Source: an uncultured Bacilli bacterium (GTDB lineage: Bacteria > Bacillota_I > Bacilli_A > RF39 > UBA660). Taken from it: a stretch of 52,150 nt of DNA. The stretch covers positions 1 to 52,150 of the forward strand of contig CANRJV010000003.1 in assembly GCA_947631045.1 (NCBI GenBank). Direction: 5' to 3'. The translations under genes and the position numbers were made by a program. The notes under the pieces were generated by a model. The model was not told where the DNA came from. It saw only the letters and a program-made list of their open reading frames with translations, and made no database searches. Position 1 is the first letter of the stretch; each line of letters begins with the position of its first letter. Shown here one piece after another: positions 9,015-17,930 of the stretch.

Positions 9015-9036
9015 TAGTGGTTCAACCACTTTTTTG
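9015..9036 (+). terminator. Terminator after the DUF308 gene
   Basis: The stem AGTGGT/ACCACT has a 3-base loop and is followed by six T. Confidence 0.7.
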
Positions 9037-9082
9037 ATGCTTTAAAATTATGTAAAGATTAAAATTTAAAACTTTATTTCTA

Positions 9083-9111
9083 TTGTTAAATAAAAATAAT
9101 GTGGGTATACT
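9083..9111 (+). promoter_or_regulatory. Enolase promoter
   Basis: TTGTTA (9083-9088), a 17-base spacer and TATACT (9106-9111), followed 9 bases later by GGGTGATG. Confidence 0.65.
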
Positions 9112-9132
9112 AAATATATAGGGTGATGTAGT

Positions 9133-10362
9133 GTGAATATAAAAGATATCCATGCAAGAGAAATACTTGATAGTAGAGGTAATCCAACTATTGAAGTTGA
9201 AATGATTCTTGCTAATAATATAAATGCGGTAGCATCTATTCCAAGTGGCGCTTCAACCGGGTCTAGAGAAGCTTTAGAACTAAGAGATAATGATTTGAAT
9301 AGATATATGGGCAAAGGGGTATTAAAGGCCGTTAATAATGTTAATACAATAATTAGAAATGCTTTAATTGGTCAAAAAATCGACCAGGTATTTGTTGATA
9401 AAACCCTTTTAAAATTAGATGGTACTCCTAATAAAAGTAATTTAGGGGCTAATGCTATGTTGGCGGTTTCCTTAGCGTCTTTAAAATGTTTAGCTAAATT
9501 ACAAAATAAAGAATTGTATGAATATATAACATATGGTAAAGTATCTTTACCTATTCCGATGATTAATATCATTAATGGGGGAGTTCATGCTGATAATAAT
9601 TTAGATATTCAAGAATTTATGATTGTTCCTATTATGAAAGGTGAGGCTAGAAGAATTCAAGCCGCTAGTGAGATCTTCCATACTTTAAAAAATATTTTAA
9701 AAGAAAAAGGCTATTCTACGGGAGTTGGTGATGAAGGTGGTTTTGCCCCTAATTTAGGAAAAACTAGGGAAGCTTTAGACTTAATCATGGATGCCATCAA
9801 TAGAGCGAATTATCATCCCGGCAAAGATATTTTGATTGCTTTAGATGTCGCTGCATCAGAATTATATGATAAAAGCAAAGACGTATATAAGATAGATAAT
9901 ACTTATTTAAACGCTAATGATTTAATAAAATATTATATTGATTTAGTTAGAAATTATCCTATCATTAGTATTGAAGATCCTTTCCAAGAAAATGATTTAG
10001 AAAGCCTAGCTGTATTAACTAAGTTAATTGGCGATAAAATAATGCTTGTTGGTGATGATTATTTCTGTACTAATTCTAATCTCTTAGAAGCAGGAATTAA
10101 AGTAAATGCAGGAAATGCTATTTTACTTAAAGCAAATCAAATTGGAACTATATCTGAAATGACTAAAACTATTATTACCGCGAAGAAAAATAATTATAAG
10201 ACAATTATTAGCCATCGAAGCGGCGAAACGGAAGATACTTTTATTGCCGATTTAGCCGTAGGATTTGGTATACCTTTTATTAAAACGGGTTCTATTTGTC
10301 GAGGTGAACGAATAGCCAAATATAATCGTCTAATGAAAATAGAAGAATTATTAAATAAATAA
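9133..10362 (+). CDS. eno: Enolase
   Basis: This enzyme converts 2-phosphoglycerate to phosphoenolpyruvate in glycolysis. All hallmark segments are present: AREILDSRGNPTIEVE, PSGASTGSREALELRD, INGGVHADNNLDIQEFMI, GVGDEGGFAPNL with the catalytic Glu, the metal ligands in ALDVA, SIEDPF and VGDDYF, the catalytic Lys in LLKANQIGT, and SHRSGETED. At 409 residues it is about 20 shorter than typical bacterial enolase, with several small deletions and a divergent loop. The GTG start at 9133 follows GGGTGATG. It stands alone here, not with gap-pgk-tpi-gpm as in many Firmicutes. Confidence 0.95.
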   Translation: MNIKDIHAREILDSRGNPTIEVEMILANNINAVASIPSGASTGSREALELRDNDLNRYMGKGVLKAVNNVNTIIRNALIGQKIDQVFVDKTLLKLDGTPNKSNLGANAMLAVSLASLKCLAKLQNKELYEYITYGKVSLPIPMINIINGGVHADNNLDIQEFMIVPIMKGEARRIQAASEIFHTLKNILKEKGYSTGVGDEGGFAPNLGKTREALDLIMDAINRANYHPGKDILIALDVAASELYDKSKDVYKIDNTYLNANDLIKYYIDLVRNYPIISIEDPFQENDLESLAVLTKLIGDKIMLVGDDYFCTNSNLLEAGIKVNAGNAILLKANQIGTISEMTKTIITAKKNNYKTIISHRSGETEDTFIADLAVGFGIPFIKTGSICRGERIAKYNRLMKIEELLNK

Positions 10363-10386
10363 AGTTCCTGATGGGGAACTTTTTAT
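10361..10386. terminator. Bidirectional terminator between eno and the XRE gene
   Basis: The stem AAAGTTCC/GGAACTTT is followed by T residues on the + strand and an A-rich flank that serves the - strand gene. Confidence 0.75.
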
Positions 10387-10396
10387 ATGGTTAAAA

Positions 10397-10585
10397 TTAT
10401 TTTTTTAAATAATCTAAAATATCTTTATCTTTAATATTAAGGGCTTTGATTAATTTTTTGAAAGATTCAATTGATGGCTCTCTTTCTTTATTTTCGATTC
10501 TTTGAATTGTTCTTGTATCAAGTTCTGCTAGTTCCGCTAGCTCTTCTTGAGTTAATTTCTTGGCTTTTCGATATTCTTTAAACAT
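10397..10585 (-). CDS. Small XRE-family transcriptional regulator
   Basis: This single-domain regulator has 62 residues. The Cro/C1-type helix-turn-helix covers nearly all of it: FKEYRKAKKLTQEELAELAELDTRTIQRIENKEREPSIESFKKLIKAL. The ATG at 10585 is chosen because AGGTGA lies 5 bases upstream. A longer reading from 10660 would cross a palindrome and lacks a ribosome binding site. The gene is divergent from the secreted-protein operon starting at 10758. The shared region carries a perfect palindrome (10630-10645) and a strong + strand promoter, so it probably controls its own gene and that operon. Confidence 0.85.
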   Translation of the reverse strand: MFKEYRKAKKLTQEELAELAELDTRTIQRIENKEREPSIESFKKLIKALNIKDKDILDYLKK

Positions 10586-10629
10586 GTTATCACCTACGGC
10601 AATTATGTCATATTTATTATTTCTTTTAC

Positions 10630-10645
10630 ACGTCCAAGTGGACGT
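10630..10645. promoter_or_regulatory. Perfect palindrome, candidate XRE operator
   Basis: ACGTCCA-AG-TGGACGT has 7-bp perfect arms and a 2-base centre, and is GC-richer than its surroundings. It ends 8 bases upstream of the -35 box at 10654 and lies 45 bases upstream of the XRE start codon, a position typical for an operator bound by a dimeric regulator. Confidence 0.6.
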
Positions 10646-10653
10646 ATTTTTTA

Positions 10654-10682
10654 TTGACATAACTGTTCTTTTGCGATATATT
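10654..10682 (+). promoter_or_regulatory. Near-consensus sigma-A promoter of the secreted-protein operon
   Basis: TTGACA (10654-10659), a 17-base spacer, TATATT (10677-10682). An imperfect inverted repeat (GATATATTT at 10675 and AAAATATATC about 30 bases on) straddles the -10 box and start site. The leader is about 70 bases, longer than for most genes here. Confidence 0.75.
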
Positions 10683-10757
10683 TAAAATACGACAGATGTG
10701 CCGTAAAATATATCATTATTTTTCGATATTTGCAACAAAAACATAAAGAGGGAAAGA

Positions 10758-11420
10758 ATGAAAAAGAAAATAGATAAGAAAAAAGTAATAATAATAAGTT
10801 TAATAGTAATAGTAATGATAACAGTCATAAGTAAAGTAATAAAAAATACTTATGCTTATTATGGTAATAATAATGAATTACCCTTAATAAATACAACTAT
10901 AGGTAACTTTGCAGTAGAAGAATTACCCAAAGAGAAATTAAAGTATGATATAGATCTGGTATTATATATGGAAGACGCTGAAATCAAATACCGATATCAT
11001 ATAGTGCAAAATACACCGGTAATGGGATATGAAGTAAATAAAGAAAAATCAGAATGTAATCCTAAAGATGCCAGTTATAGTAATTACACAATAAAGAGTG
11101 ATGGAACAATAGTGATAAATGTCAGTGAAAACATTCCTAATAAAATAGTATGTAAGATATATTATGACAAGAAAAAGAATGCGGATATCATAACTTATGC
11201 TTTAGTAGAAGATGCCAAAGGATATAAAGAATATAATGGAAAGAAATACATAGTAGTAAATAGTATCCCAAGTGAAGAAGAATACACATACGACACATCA
11301 ATATGTTTAGATAATAATGTCACAACCCAAGTAATATATGATACCAATACCAAAAGTTTTAATTATATAACAAACGGAATGAATACTTGTTATGCATACT
11401 TTAATAAGAAAGAAGGATAG
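10758..11420 (+). CDS. Anchored secreted protein of unknown function
   Basis: The protein has 220 residues. A Lys-rich N-terminus and one transmembrane segment (about 10-28) end in NTYAYYGN, after which the chain is extracellular. Four Cys in the exported part (in SECN, IVCK, SICL and NTCY) could form two disulfides. The ectodomain looks beta-rich with Asn, Thr and Tyr. I do not recognise a named domain. The gene is two bases before a second anchored protein with similar features, so the two form an operon. Ile codons are mostly ATA, unlike most neighbours, which mostly use ATT. A surface role is inferred from topology only. Confidence 0.75.
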   Translation: MKKKIDKKKVIIISLIVIVMITVISKVIKNTYAYYGNNNELPLINTTIGNFAVEELPKEKLKYDIDLVLYMEDAEIKYRYHIVQNTPVMGYEVNKEKSECNPKDASYSNYTIKSDGTIVINVSENIPNKIVCKIYYDKKKNADIITYALVEDAKGYKEYNGKKYIVVNSIPSEEEYTYDTSICLDNNVTTQVIYDTNTKSFNYITNGMNTCYAYFNKKEG

Positions 11421-11422
11421 TA

Positions 11423-12754
11423 ATGAAGAAGATAATAATTGTGATATTAATAATAATAGAGATAGGATTAATAATGATAAATTATAATACTGCATTAAGT
11501 AATAAAGAGATAGACAAGATAGAAACCAAAGAAGAAACGAAAGAGATAAAAGGAAATAACACCTTTGCCATTATGTTAAAGGGAAAAGAAGACAATACAT
11601 ATAAACCATCAGATAAAAACACCTGGCCAGAATCGCCATACAAATATGCAGGGTCTTTATGTATAGGTAATGATGGAAGAGACATAGAAGAGAGTGAAGT
11701 AATAAGTTTTAACAATGACAATCATACCGCAACCATAACCACTAAAGATACCATCTATTGTTATTTATACTTTGTCGAGGGAGAAGATGCGGTAACCAGA
11801 ATAGAAAGACTAAGTAGTAATTCATTAGAGAATAAAGAAGATGTAAAAGCACGTGAAGATGTTCTTCGAAGATTTCAAGGAACATATACAGATGTAACAA
11901 ATAATTATATCTGTTTTGGAACAAGCATTACAGAAGAATGTACTAAAAACATCGACAGATACATGTACCGAATAATAGGATATGCCACAGATAATGATGG
12001 CGCCACCAACACCAAAGCAGGCCAACTTAAACTTATTAAAAAGGAAGCCTTAGAAGAACCTATGCAATGGCATTACAATTATAATGACAATGTAAATTGG
12101 TTCCAAAGTGATTTATATAAAAGAATATCAACAAAAGAATATTTACAAAATTCATATTATGTACCAAGCGGATGGGAAAATAAAATAGCGGACCATACCT
12201 GGTGGACAGGAGACGTAGTTTGGACATCTAAAGGTGCATGGCAAGATGGAGCAGCAGTATATAAAATAGAAACTGGAAAAGAGCCATCAGATTATTATGT
12301 TTTAAATATGGAAACGGGAACATTAAAATCACATGTCACCAATTGTGTTAATCAAGAAGATCCATATTGTAATGAAGATATAAAATATGATAATATCCAA
12401 GAGAGATGGACAGTACATCAAAGTGCTAAAGCAGGCTTAACGAATTTAAGTGACTATTATCTTGCTTATGGAGGTAAAGGAAAATTGTGTGCCGGAAACG
12501 GAGATTGTAAAAATAGTTGGCTACATTTAAGTAATAATGATTCAAAAGCACCAAATGGTAATGAATGGACAATAACTCATTATGGTTTTCGACGTGAGTT
12601 TGGCCTATATCAGGCGATGTGTTCTGGCACGAATGGTGCTCCTGGTGGAATTCCTTTGGATACATTATTATCTGTTCGGCCTGTAATTTATACTATCGAA
12701 AATATAACTTTAAATGGTTCAGGAACGATTGATGATCCATTTATAATACTTTAG
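11423..12754 (+). CDS. Anchored secreted protein with a C-terminal VRP-type domain
   Basis: The protein has 443 residues. An N-terminal transmembrane segment (about 3-20) is followed by a Cys-containing region (SLCIGND, IYCYLYF) resembling the partner gene's end. The large C-terminal domain has MYRIIGYATDN, LKLIKKEAL, SDLYKRIS, YYVPSGWENKIADH, WLHLSNND and ends with LSVRPVIYT and GTIDDPFII. That order resembles exported domains found in many copies in gut Firmicutes (DUF6273-like, possibly C-type-lectin-like). This assignment is from memory and tentative. Paired Cys occur in NYICFG, EECTK, TNCVNQEDPYC and LCAGNGDC. It is downstream partner of the 10758 gene under the same promoter and uses ATA-rich codons. 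Confidence 0.7.
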   Translation: MKKIIIVILIIIEIGLIMINYNTALSNKEIDKIETKEETKEIKGNNTFAIMLKGKEDNTYKPSDKNTWPESPYKYAGSLCIGNDGRDIEESEVISFNNDNHTATITTKDTIYCYLYFVEGEDAVTRIERLSSNSLENKEDVKAREDVLRRFQGTYTDVTNNYICFGTSITEECTKNIDRYMYRIIGYATDNDGATNTKAGQLKLIKKEALEEPMQWHYNYNDNVNWFQSDLYKRISTKEYLQNSYYVPSGWENKIADHTWWTGDVVWTSKGAWQDGAAVYKIETGKEPSDYYVLNMETGTLKSHVTNCVNQEDPYCNEDIKYDNIQERWTVHQSAKAGLTNLSDYYLAYGGKGKLCAGNGDCKNSWLHLSNNDSKAPNGNEWTITHYGFRREFGLYQAMCSGTNGAPGGIPLDTLLSVRPVIYTIENITLNGSGTIDDPFIIL

Positions 12755-12776
12755 GAAGCGAAGTCTTCCTTTTTAG
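12752..12776 (+). terminator. Terminator after the secreted-protein operon
   Basis: The stem AGGAAG/CTTCCT is followed by five T and overlaps the stop codon region. Confidence 0.65.
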
Positions 12777-12867
12777 TTTAACTTTTTAAAAATAAAAAAG
12801 ATTATTCTTATGATTTGAACTAGTAAAAATATCTAAATTATTCTATAATTTATCTAGGTGATGATTT

Positions 12868-15800
12868 ATGAAAAAACAAGTCGATGGAAATACAGCGTGT
12901 AGTAGAGTTGCTTATCTTTTTAGTGAGATATGCAGTATTTATCCTATAACGCCCTCAAGTCCTATGGCTTCTAATATAGACTATTTAACGCATAGTGATT
13001 TAAAAAATTTATATAATAGCAAACCTAAAGTTATCGAAATGCAAAGCGAAGCAGGTGCTGCTGGAACTCTTCATGGGGCTTTGCTTTCAGGTTCTCTTGC
13101 TTCTACTTTTACAGCAAGTCAAGGGTTGTTATTAATGATTCCTAACATGTATAAAATTGCGGGAGAATGCTTACCAGGAGTAATTCATGTTGCTAGTAGA
13201 ACTCTTGCCACGCATGCTTTATCAATTTTTGGGGACCATTCTGATGTTTATGCGACAAGAGATACGGGATTTTGCATGTTATCATCATCTAATGTTTTTG
13301 ATGCCCAAAATTTAGCCGCCGTTGCTCATTTATCTGCCATTAAAGGAAGTCTTCCATTTATTCATTTCTTTGATGGCTTTAGGACTAGTCATGAATTAAA
13401 TACTATTTCTGAAATACCGACAGAAGAATTATTAAAATTAATTCCTTGGGATAAAATAAAAGAATTTAAAGATCGAAGTTTAAATGTTGATTGTGGTATC
13501 CAATATGGTTTAGCCGAAAATGAAGATATTTATTTTCAATCTGTAGAGGCTCGAAATGAATTATATGACAAAATGAGTGATATAGTTAATGAAAATATGG
13601 AGTCCATAAATAAAATTATGAATACTGATTATCATCCTTTTAATTATTATGGGGCTCATGATGCTAAAAATATTATTATTGCTATGGGTAGTGTTACGGA
13701 TACGATTAAACTAGTAGTGGATGATTTAAATCAAAAAGGAGAAAAAGTTGGTTTAATTAATGTGCATTTATATCGTCCATTTAGTTCTAAATATCTTTTG
13801 GATGTCTTACCTAAAAGTGTTCAAAATATTGCGGTTTTAGATCGAAGTAAATCTATTGGGGGTAGTGGTGAGCCTTTATATTTAGATGTTGTTAGTGCGC
13901 TTGCTTCTAAAAGCATAAATATTGTGGGAGGCCGTTATGGTTTATCTAGTAAAAATACCACTCCGCAAGATATTTATAGTGTTTATAAAATGTTAGATGG
14001 GGAATTAAAAAATAATTTTACCATTGGTATTCAAGATGATGTTACAAATTTATCTTTAAAAACTTATGATTATAATCTTAACTTGCCTTGCCAGGAAGTA
14101 AAAATATTTGGTTTTGGTTCTGATGGTATGGTTAGTGCAAGTAAAGAATTATTAAAAATTATTTCTTTAGATGATTATTATGTTCAAGGTTATTTTGAAT
14201 ATGATTCTAAAAAAAGTGGTGGTGTTACCATTTCTAATTTAAGATGGGGGAAGACTCCAATCAATGCTCCGTATTATGTCACTAATCCGGAAATGGTAGT
14301 GGTTACTAAAGAAGAATATTTTACGAAATTTGATATTTTAGATAGTATTAAAGAAGGAGGCATTCTTCTTATTAATACAAGTAAAAAAGAGGCAGAACTA
14401 AATGATTATTTACCAAATAAAATTAAAAAAATAATTTTAGATAAAAAAATAAAGGTTTATTATATCGATGCCACTAAAATAACCATTGCTAATAATATTA
14501 AAGGTAAGATTAATAAAATAATGGAAGTAATAATTCTAAATCTTTTAAATATTGATAAGTCTTTTGAAAAAGTAAGTGAGTTAATAAAAAAAGCTTTCCT
14601 TACTAAAGGAGAAGATGTCATTAACAATAATTTAAAAGCTTTGCAGGATTCTTTAGATGATTTAAAATGTTTAGATAACATTACTTATGAAGATGAAGAG
14701 GTTAAGGAAGAAGAAAATATTTTTGATAAAATAAATCATTTAAAAGGTAATACTTTAAAGGTTAGTGATTTAGTGCCTTATCGGTCTGGGGCTTTTCCTT
14801 GGGATTTAAGTAAAAATGAAAAAAGAGGCATTTCTTATGAAGTACCTGTTTGGGATATAGAAAAATGTATTGAATGTGGAAAATGTAATATAGTTTGTCC
14901 TCATGCGGTTATAAGACCTCTTCTATTAAAAGAGAATGTTGGTAAAGAAGCAATTGGTTTTAAAGATTATAATTTTTATTTAGCTATAAGCGAAAAAGAT
15001 TGTACAGGCTGTGGTTTATGTATCAAGAATTGTCCTACTAATGCTTTAACATTTGGGAAAGGCAATGCAGAAAATCGGCAAATTGTAGAGAAATATTTTG
15101 ATAATTATGAAAATCCGCAAGATTTAGATAAATTTAATATTAAAGGAGCCTCTTTACAAAAAAGCCATTTTAGATTTAATGGAGCTTGTGCTGGTTGTGG
15201 AGAAACCCCTTATATTAGACTTTTAACTCAATTATTTGGTTCCTCTTTAGTTATTGCTAACGCTACAGGTTGTTCCTCTATTTATGGTGGAAGTGTTCCA
15301 TCGACTCCTTATAGTATTCCTTGGGCTAATTCTTTATTTGAAGATAATGCGGAGTTTGCTTTAGGTATGCATTTAACTTATCAAAATAAACAAAAGCAAA
15401 TTAAAGAAATAATGGAAATGAGTTTAAATGCGGTGGATGAAGATGTCAAAGAATTATTTAATTTATGGCTTAATAATATGAATGATGCTAAGATTACCAA
15501 AGACGTTGCGGAAAAACTAGAAGGCAAAAAAATTCCGGAAGATTTGGAACTTTTAAAAGAATATATTCCTTATCGTGTTGTTTGGGCTTTTGGTGGAGAT
15601 GGTTGGGCTTATGATATTGGCTTTGGGGGTTTAGACCATGTTATGAGTCAAAATGAAAATATCAAATGCTTAATTTTAGATACCGAAGTTTATTCTAATA
15701 CTGGAGGTCAAGCTAGCAAGAGTAGTAAAATGGGCGCTGTTTGTGAATTTGCTGACTTTGGAAAAAAGACTTATAAAAAAGATTTATTTAGAATTGCGAT

Positions 15801-16203
15801 GAGTTATCCAAATTGTTATGTGGCAAGTATTTCTCTAGGAGCCAATATCATGCAAACTATAAAAGTATTTAAAGAAGCTATGGAACATGAAGGGCCAGCC
15901 ATTATCATTGCTTATTCACCTTGTGTTGAGCATGGAATTAAAGATGGTATGTCTTGTTCAATTTCCGAAGAAAAACTAGCCGTTGATGTGGGTTATCAAT
16001 TATTGATGCATTATAATCCCAAAGAAGAAAAGTTATACTTAGATAGTAAAGAGCCTGATTTTGATCGCTATCATGAATTTTTAGATAATGAAGTTAGATT
16101 TAAAGCCTTAAAAATTAAAGATGCACAATTAGCCGAAGAACTTTTGAATAATCAAAAAGAAAATGCTATTAAAAGATATGAATATTATCAAAAGATGATT
16201 TAA
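12868..16203 (+). CDS. nifJ: Pyruvate:ferredoxin (flavodoxin) oxidoreductase
   Basis: This homodimeric PFOR converts pyruvate and CoA to acetyl-CoA, CO2 and reduced ferredoxin, a mark of anaerobic metabolism. The 1111 residues hold all domains in order. The pyruvate-binding domain has YPITPSSPMAS (about 31-41) and GDHSDVYATRDTGF. Domain II follows, then the gamma domain with FGFGSDGMVSASKELL and GGVTISNLRWG. The EKR-like linker contains PYRSGAFPWDLSKNEKRG. Two 4Fe-4S motifs follow (CIECGKCNIVCP near 667 and CTGCGLCIKNCP near 712). The TPP domain has CAGCGETPYIRLL, GCSSIYGGSVP and GGDGWAYDIGFGG. It is slightly shorter than the usual 1170-1190. AGGTGATG precedes the ATG and TATAAT lies at 12844-12849. 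Confidence 0.97.
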   Translation: MKKQVDGNTACSRVAYLFSEICSIYPITPSSPMASNIDYLTHSDLKNLYNSKPKVIEMQSEAGAAGTLHGALLSGSLASTFTASQGLLLMIPNMYKIAGECLPGVIHVASRTLATHALSIFGDHSDVYATRDTGFCMLSSSNVFDAQNLAAVAHLSAIKGSLPFIHFFDGFRTSHELNTISEIPTEELLKLIPWDKIKEFKDRSLNVDCGIQYGLAENEDIYFQSVEARNELYDKMSDIVNENMESINKIMNTDYHPFNYYGAHDAKNIIIAMGSVTDTIKLVVDDLNQKGEKVGLINVHLYRPFSSKYLLDVLPKSVQNIAVLDRSKSIGGSGEPLYLDVVSALASKSINIVGGRYGLSSKNTTPQDIYSVYKMLDGELKNNFTIGIQDDVTNLSLKTYDYNLNLPCQEVKIFGFGSDGMVSASKELLKIISLDDYYVQGYFEYDSKKSGGVTISNLRWGKTPINAPYYVTNPEMVVVTKEEYFTKFDILDSIKEGGILLINTSKKEAELNDYLPNKIKKIILDKKIKVYYIDATKITIANNIKGKINKIMEVIILNLLNIDKSFEKVSELIKKAFLTKGEDVINNNLKALQDSLDDLKCLDNITYEDEEVKEEENIFDKINHLKGNTLKVSDLVPYRSGAFPWDLSKNEKRGISYEVPVWDIEKCIECGKCNIVCPHAVIRPLLLKENVGKEAIGFKDYNFYLAISEKDCTGCGLCIKNCPTNALTFGKGNAENRQIVEKYFDNYENPQDLDKFNIKGASLQKSHFRFNGACAGCGETPYIRLLTQLFGSSLVIANATGCSSIYGGSVPSTPYSIPWANSLFEDNAEFALGMHLTYQNKQKQIKEIMEMSLNAVDEDVKELFNLWLNNMNDAKITKDVAEKLEGKKIPEDLELLKEYIPYRVVWAFGGDGWAYDIGFGGLDHVMSQNENIKCLILDTEVYSNTGGQASKSSKMGAVCEFADFGKKTYKKDLFRIAMSYPNCYVASISLGANIMQTIKVFKEAMEHEGPAIIIAYSPCVEHGIKDGMSCSISEEKLAVDVGYQLLMHYNPKEEKLYLDSKEPDFDRYHEFLDNEVRFKALKIKDAQLAEELLNNQKENAIKRYEYYQKMI

Positions 16204-16229
16204 AAATACGCCTTTGAGCGTATTTTTTA
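16202..16229. terminator. Bidirectional terminator between nifJ and the kinase-like gene
   Basis: The stem AAATACGC/GCGTATTT has a 6-base loop and A and T tracts on both sides. It ends two converging genes. Confidence 0.8.
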
Positions 16230-17066
16230 AATCCCTAAATCTTTTTGGCAAGTAGTTACTTTATGTTTTTGCCTTTTTAAAGTTTTAGTTATTCTTTCTT
16301 TTTCATTACTATCTAAAATTATATGATGTTCATCTTCAACTTGACTTATAAATCTTGGAATATTTAAAGCCATGCCTCTTATAATCAATTTTTTAAAATC
16401 ATCATCATCTTTAATTATTTTTCTTACCCTAGGGTCAAATAAAGCTAAGTTAAAAAATGAATTACCATAAGGATAGTCACCAAAAGAAAATTCATGATCA
16501 TATAAAGGAGCGAGCGAAACATAGCCGTCCTTTTCTTGAAACATAAAATTTTCGATACTTCTATCTTGTTGATTAGCAAAATAATCTCTGACAATCATTT
16601 TTTTTAAAGAATTTTTAAGTTTCTCAATATTTTCTAAGGTAAGAGGAATATCATCATCTAAAGTATCATTATAATAGGTACTTAAAAAATTAAGATTTTC
16701 TAAATTATGATGATAAAATTGGATACTGACATGAGGAAAATTATCGATATAAAAATAAGTATGATCACTTTGAAAAAAGATTTTAATTAAAACTCCTAAA
16801 GAATCATCAGAATAGTCATTTAAAAAAGCTATTTGGGGATGAACAGTTGGTAATTCGAAATACTTCGATATAGTTTCGCCAAGTAATTCATTTAAACAAT
16901 ACTCGGTTCCTTTATCTTTAAAAATCCATCTTTCCCCAGCAATATCGTAAATCATTTTATGATATATGGGTTCAATTAAAAGCCAAGCCTTTTGATTATC
17001 AGGTTTAAAAGGCTTCGTTAGTTTATCGTCTAAAAAAGTTACTTGCTTTGGATCTTTAATCTTCAT
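16227..17066 (-). CDS. HipA/CtkA-like protein kinase fold protein
   Basis: The protein of 279 residues resembles the stand-alone HipA-like kinase lobe. An ATP-binding segment RWIFKDKGTEYCLNELLGETISKYFELPTV comes early. The catalytic-loop motif NQQDRSIENFMF lies at about 165-176, and the metal-binding Asp is in LAPLYDHEFSFG. These correspond to the HipA/CtkA pattern of D-R-x-x-N followed by L-x-P-x-Y-D, so the active site looks intact. HipA phosphorylates GltX in a HipBA toxin system; CtkA-type kinases act alone. No HipB-like partner adjoins it, so a toxin role is not supported. GGGGG precedes the ATG. Confidence 0.65.
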   Translation of the reverse strand: MKIKDPKQVTFLDDKLTKPFKPDNQKAWLLIEPIYHKMIYDIAGERWIFKDKGTEYCLNELLGETISKYFELPTVHPQIAFLNDYSDDSLGVLIKIFFQSDHTYFYIDNFPHVSIQFYHHNLENLNFLSTYYNDTLDDDIPLTLENIEKLKNSLKKMIVRDYFANQQDRSIENFMFQEKDGYVSLAPLYDHEFSFGDYPYGNSFFNLALFDPRVRKIIKDDDDFKKLIIRGMALNIPRFISQVEDEHHIILDSNEKERITKTLKRQKHKVTTCQKDLGI

Positions 17067-17102
17067 ATTATCCCCCAGGAATATTTATTTTAAATTAAAG
17101 AT

Positions 17103-17130
17103 TAAAAAAAAGCAAATAAATTATTTGCTA
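17103..17130 (-). terminator. Terminator after the metallophosphoesterase gene
   Basis: On the minus strand the stem AGCAAATA/TATTTGCT is followed by a run of T. It overlaps the stop codon of the gene ending at 17121. Confidence 0.75.
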
Positions 17131-17930
17131 AAACGATAAATATTAATGGAAGGTGTATTAAATAATCGAAAATTAAATTTTTCATATCCTAAACCATTAG
17201 AAATATATAATTCATTATTACCATTTTTATAATAATTATTAAGATATTTTTGGGCCCCTTCTTTTTTGATTAGTCCCCCATAAAAAGGAATATTTACCAT
17301 TCCTCCTAGAGAATGACCACTTAAAACAGTATTAATATTATGTTTAATAAGTTCGTCAAAATTATCGGGAGTATGGGAAATAGCTAAAGAATAATTATAA
17401 GGTACATCAGTAGTTAATAGGGTATTGAAATCAGCATCTAGATTAGTAATTCCGATAATATTAATTGGTTCTTCATCTTTATAAAATAACAGCATATTTT
17501 GATTATCTAAAAGATTAAAACCTGATTCATATAAAATATCTTTATATTCTTGAATATTTTCTTCATCATTTTCCCCAATAACGGCTAGTTTATAAAGACT
17601 TGCCTCCATATCAGTTAAATATTTTTTGATTTTGGTATAATCATCTTCCTTATATTTTAGACCTTTTTTAAATAGATCTCCACTAAAGATAATAATATCA
17701 GCATCTAAATCATTAATCTTCTTAGTCACTTTTTTTAATATTGCCTCACTGGTTTCTGGTTCATATAAAACATCACTAAATTGAACCAATTTTAAATCTT
17801 CAAAAGAGGCGGGAATGTTTTCATTTTTAATAGTATATTCATGAGTTTTAAAAGATTTGACTTCGATATAACGACCATATAAAAAGAGAAGTACAATGGT
17901 TAAAATAACTATTACCAAAGCTTTTTTCAT
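17121..17930 (-). CDS. Membrane-anchored metallophosphoesterase-fold protein with altered active site
   Basis: The protein of 269 residues has an N-terminal transmembrane segment (about 3-20) and an extracytoplasmic calcineurin-like phosphoesterase fold of the YkoQ/YaeI type. The motif series is recognisable but eroded. The usual D-x-H reads SDVLY, GD is kept in SGDLF, the usual G-N-H-[DE] reads GEND, the lone His is kept in ISHTPD, and the usual G-H-x-H reads GHSLGG. At least four metal or catalytic positions are lost. The start overlaps the stop of the upstream CPBP gene (ATGA) with AGGAGGA inside that gene, so the two are coupled. It is probably a binding or structural protein; this is inference. 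Confidence 0.75.
   Translation of the reverse strand: MKKALVIVILTIVLLFLYGRYIEVKSFKTHEYTIKNENIPASFEDLKLVQFSDVLYEPETSEAILKKVTKKINDLDADIIIFSGDLFKKGLKYKEDDYTKIKKYLTDMEASLYKLAVIGENDEENIQEYKDILYESGFNLLDNQNMLLFYKDEEPINIIGITNLDADFNTLLTTDVPYNYSLAISHTPDNFDELIKHNINTVLSGHSLGGMVNIPFYGGLIKKEGAQKYLNNYYKNGNNELYISNGLGYEKFNFRLFNTPSINIYRFSK

Noticed and set aside
12426..12754. A diversity-generating retroelement target in the V-R-P domain
   Set aside because: No reverse transcriptase or template repeat is visible in the window; the end motif alone is not enough.
16227..17066. HipBA toxin-antitoxin pair
   Set aside because: No HipB-like gene adjoins it; the neighbours are an esterase-fold protein and nifJ.
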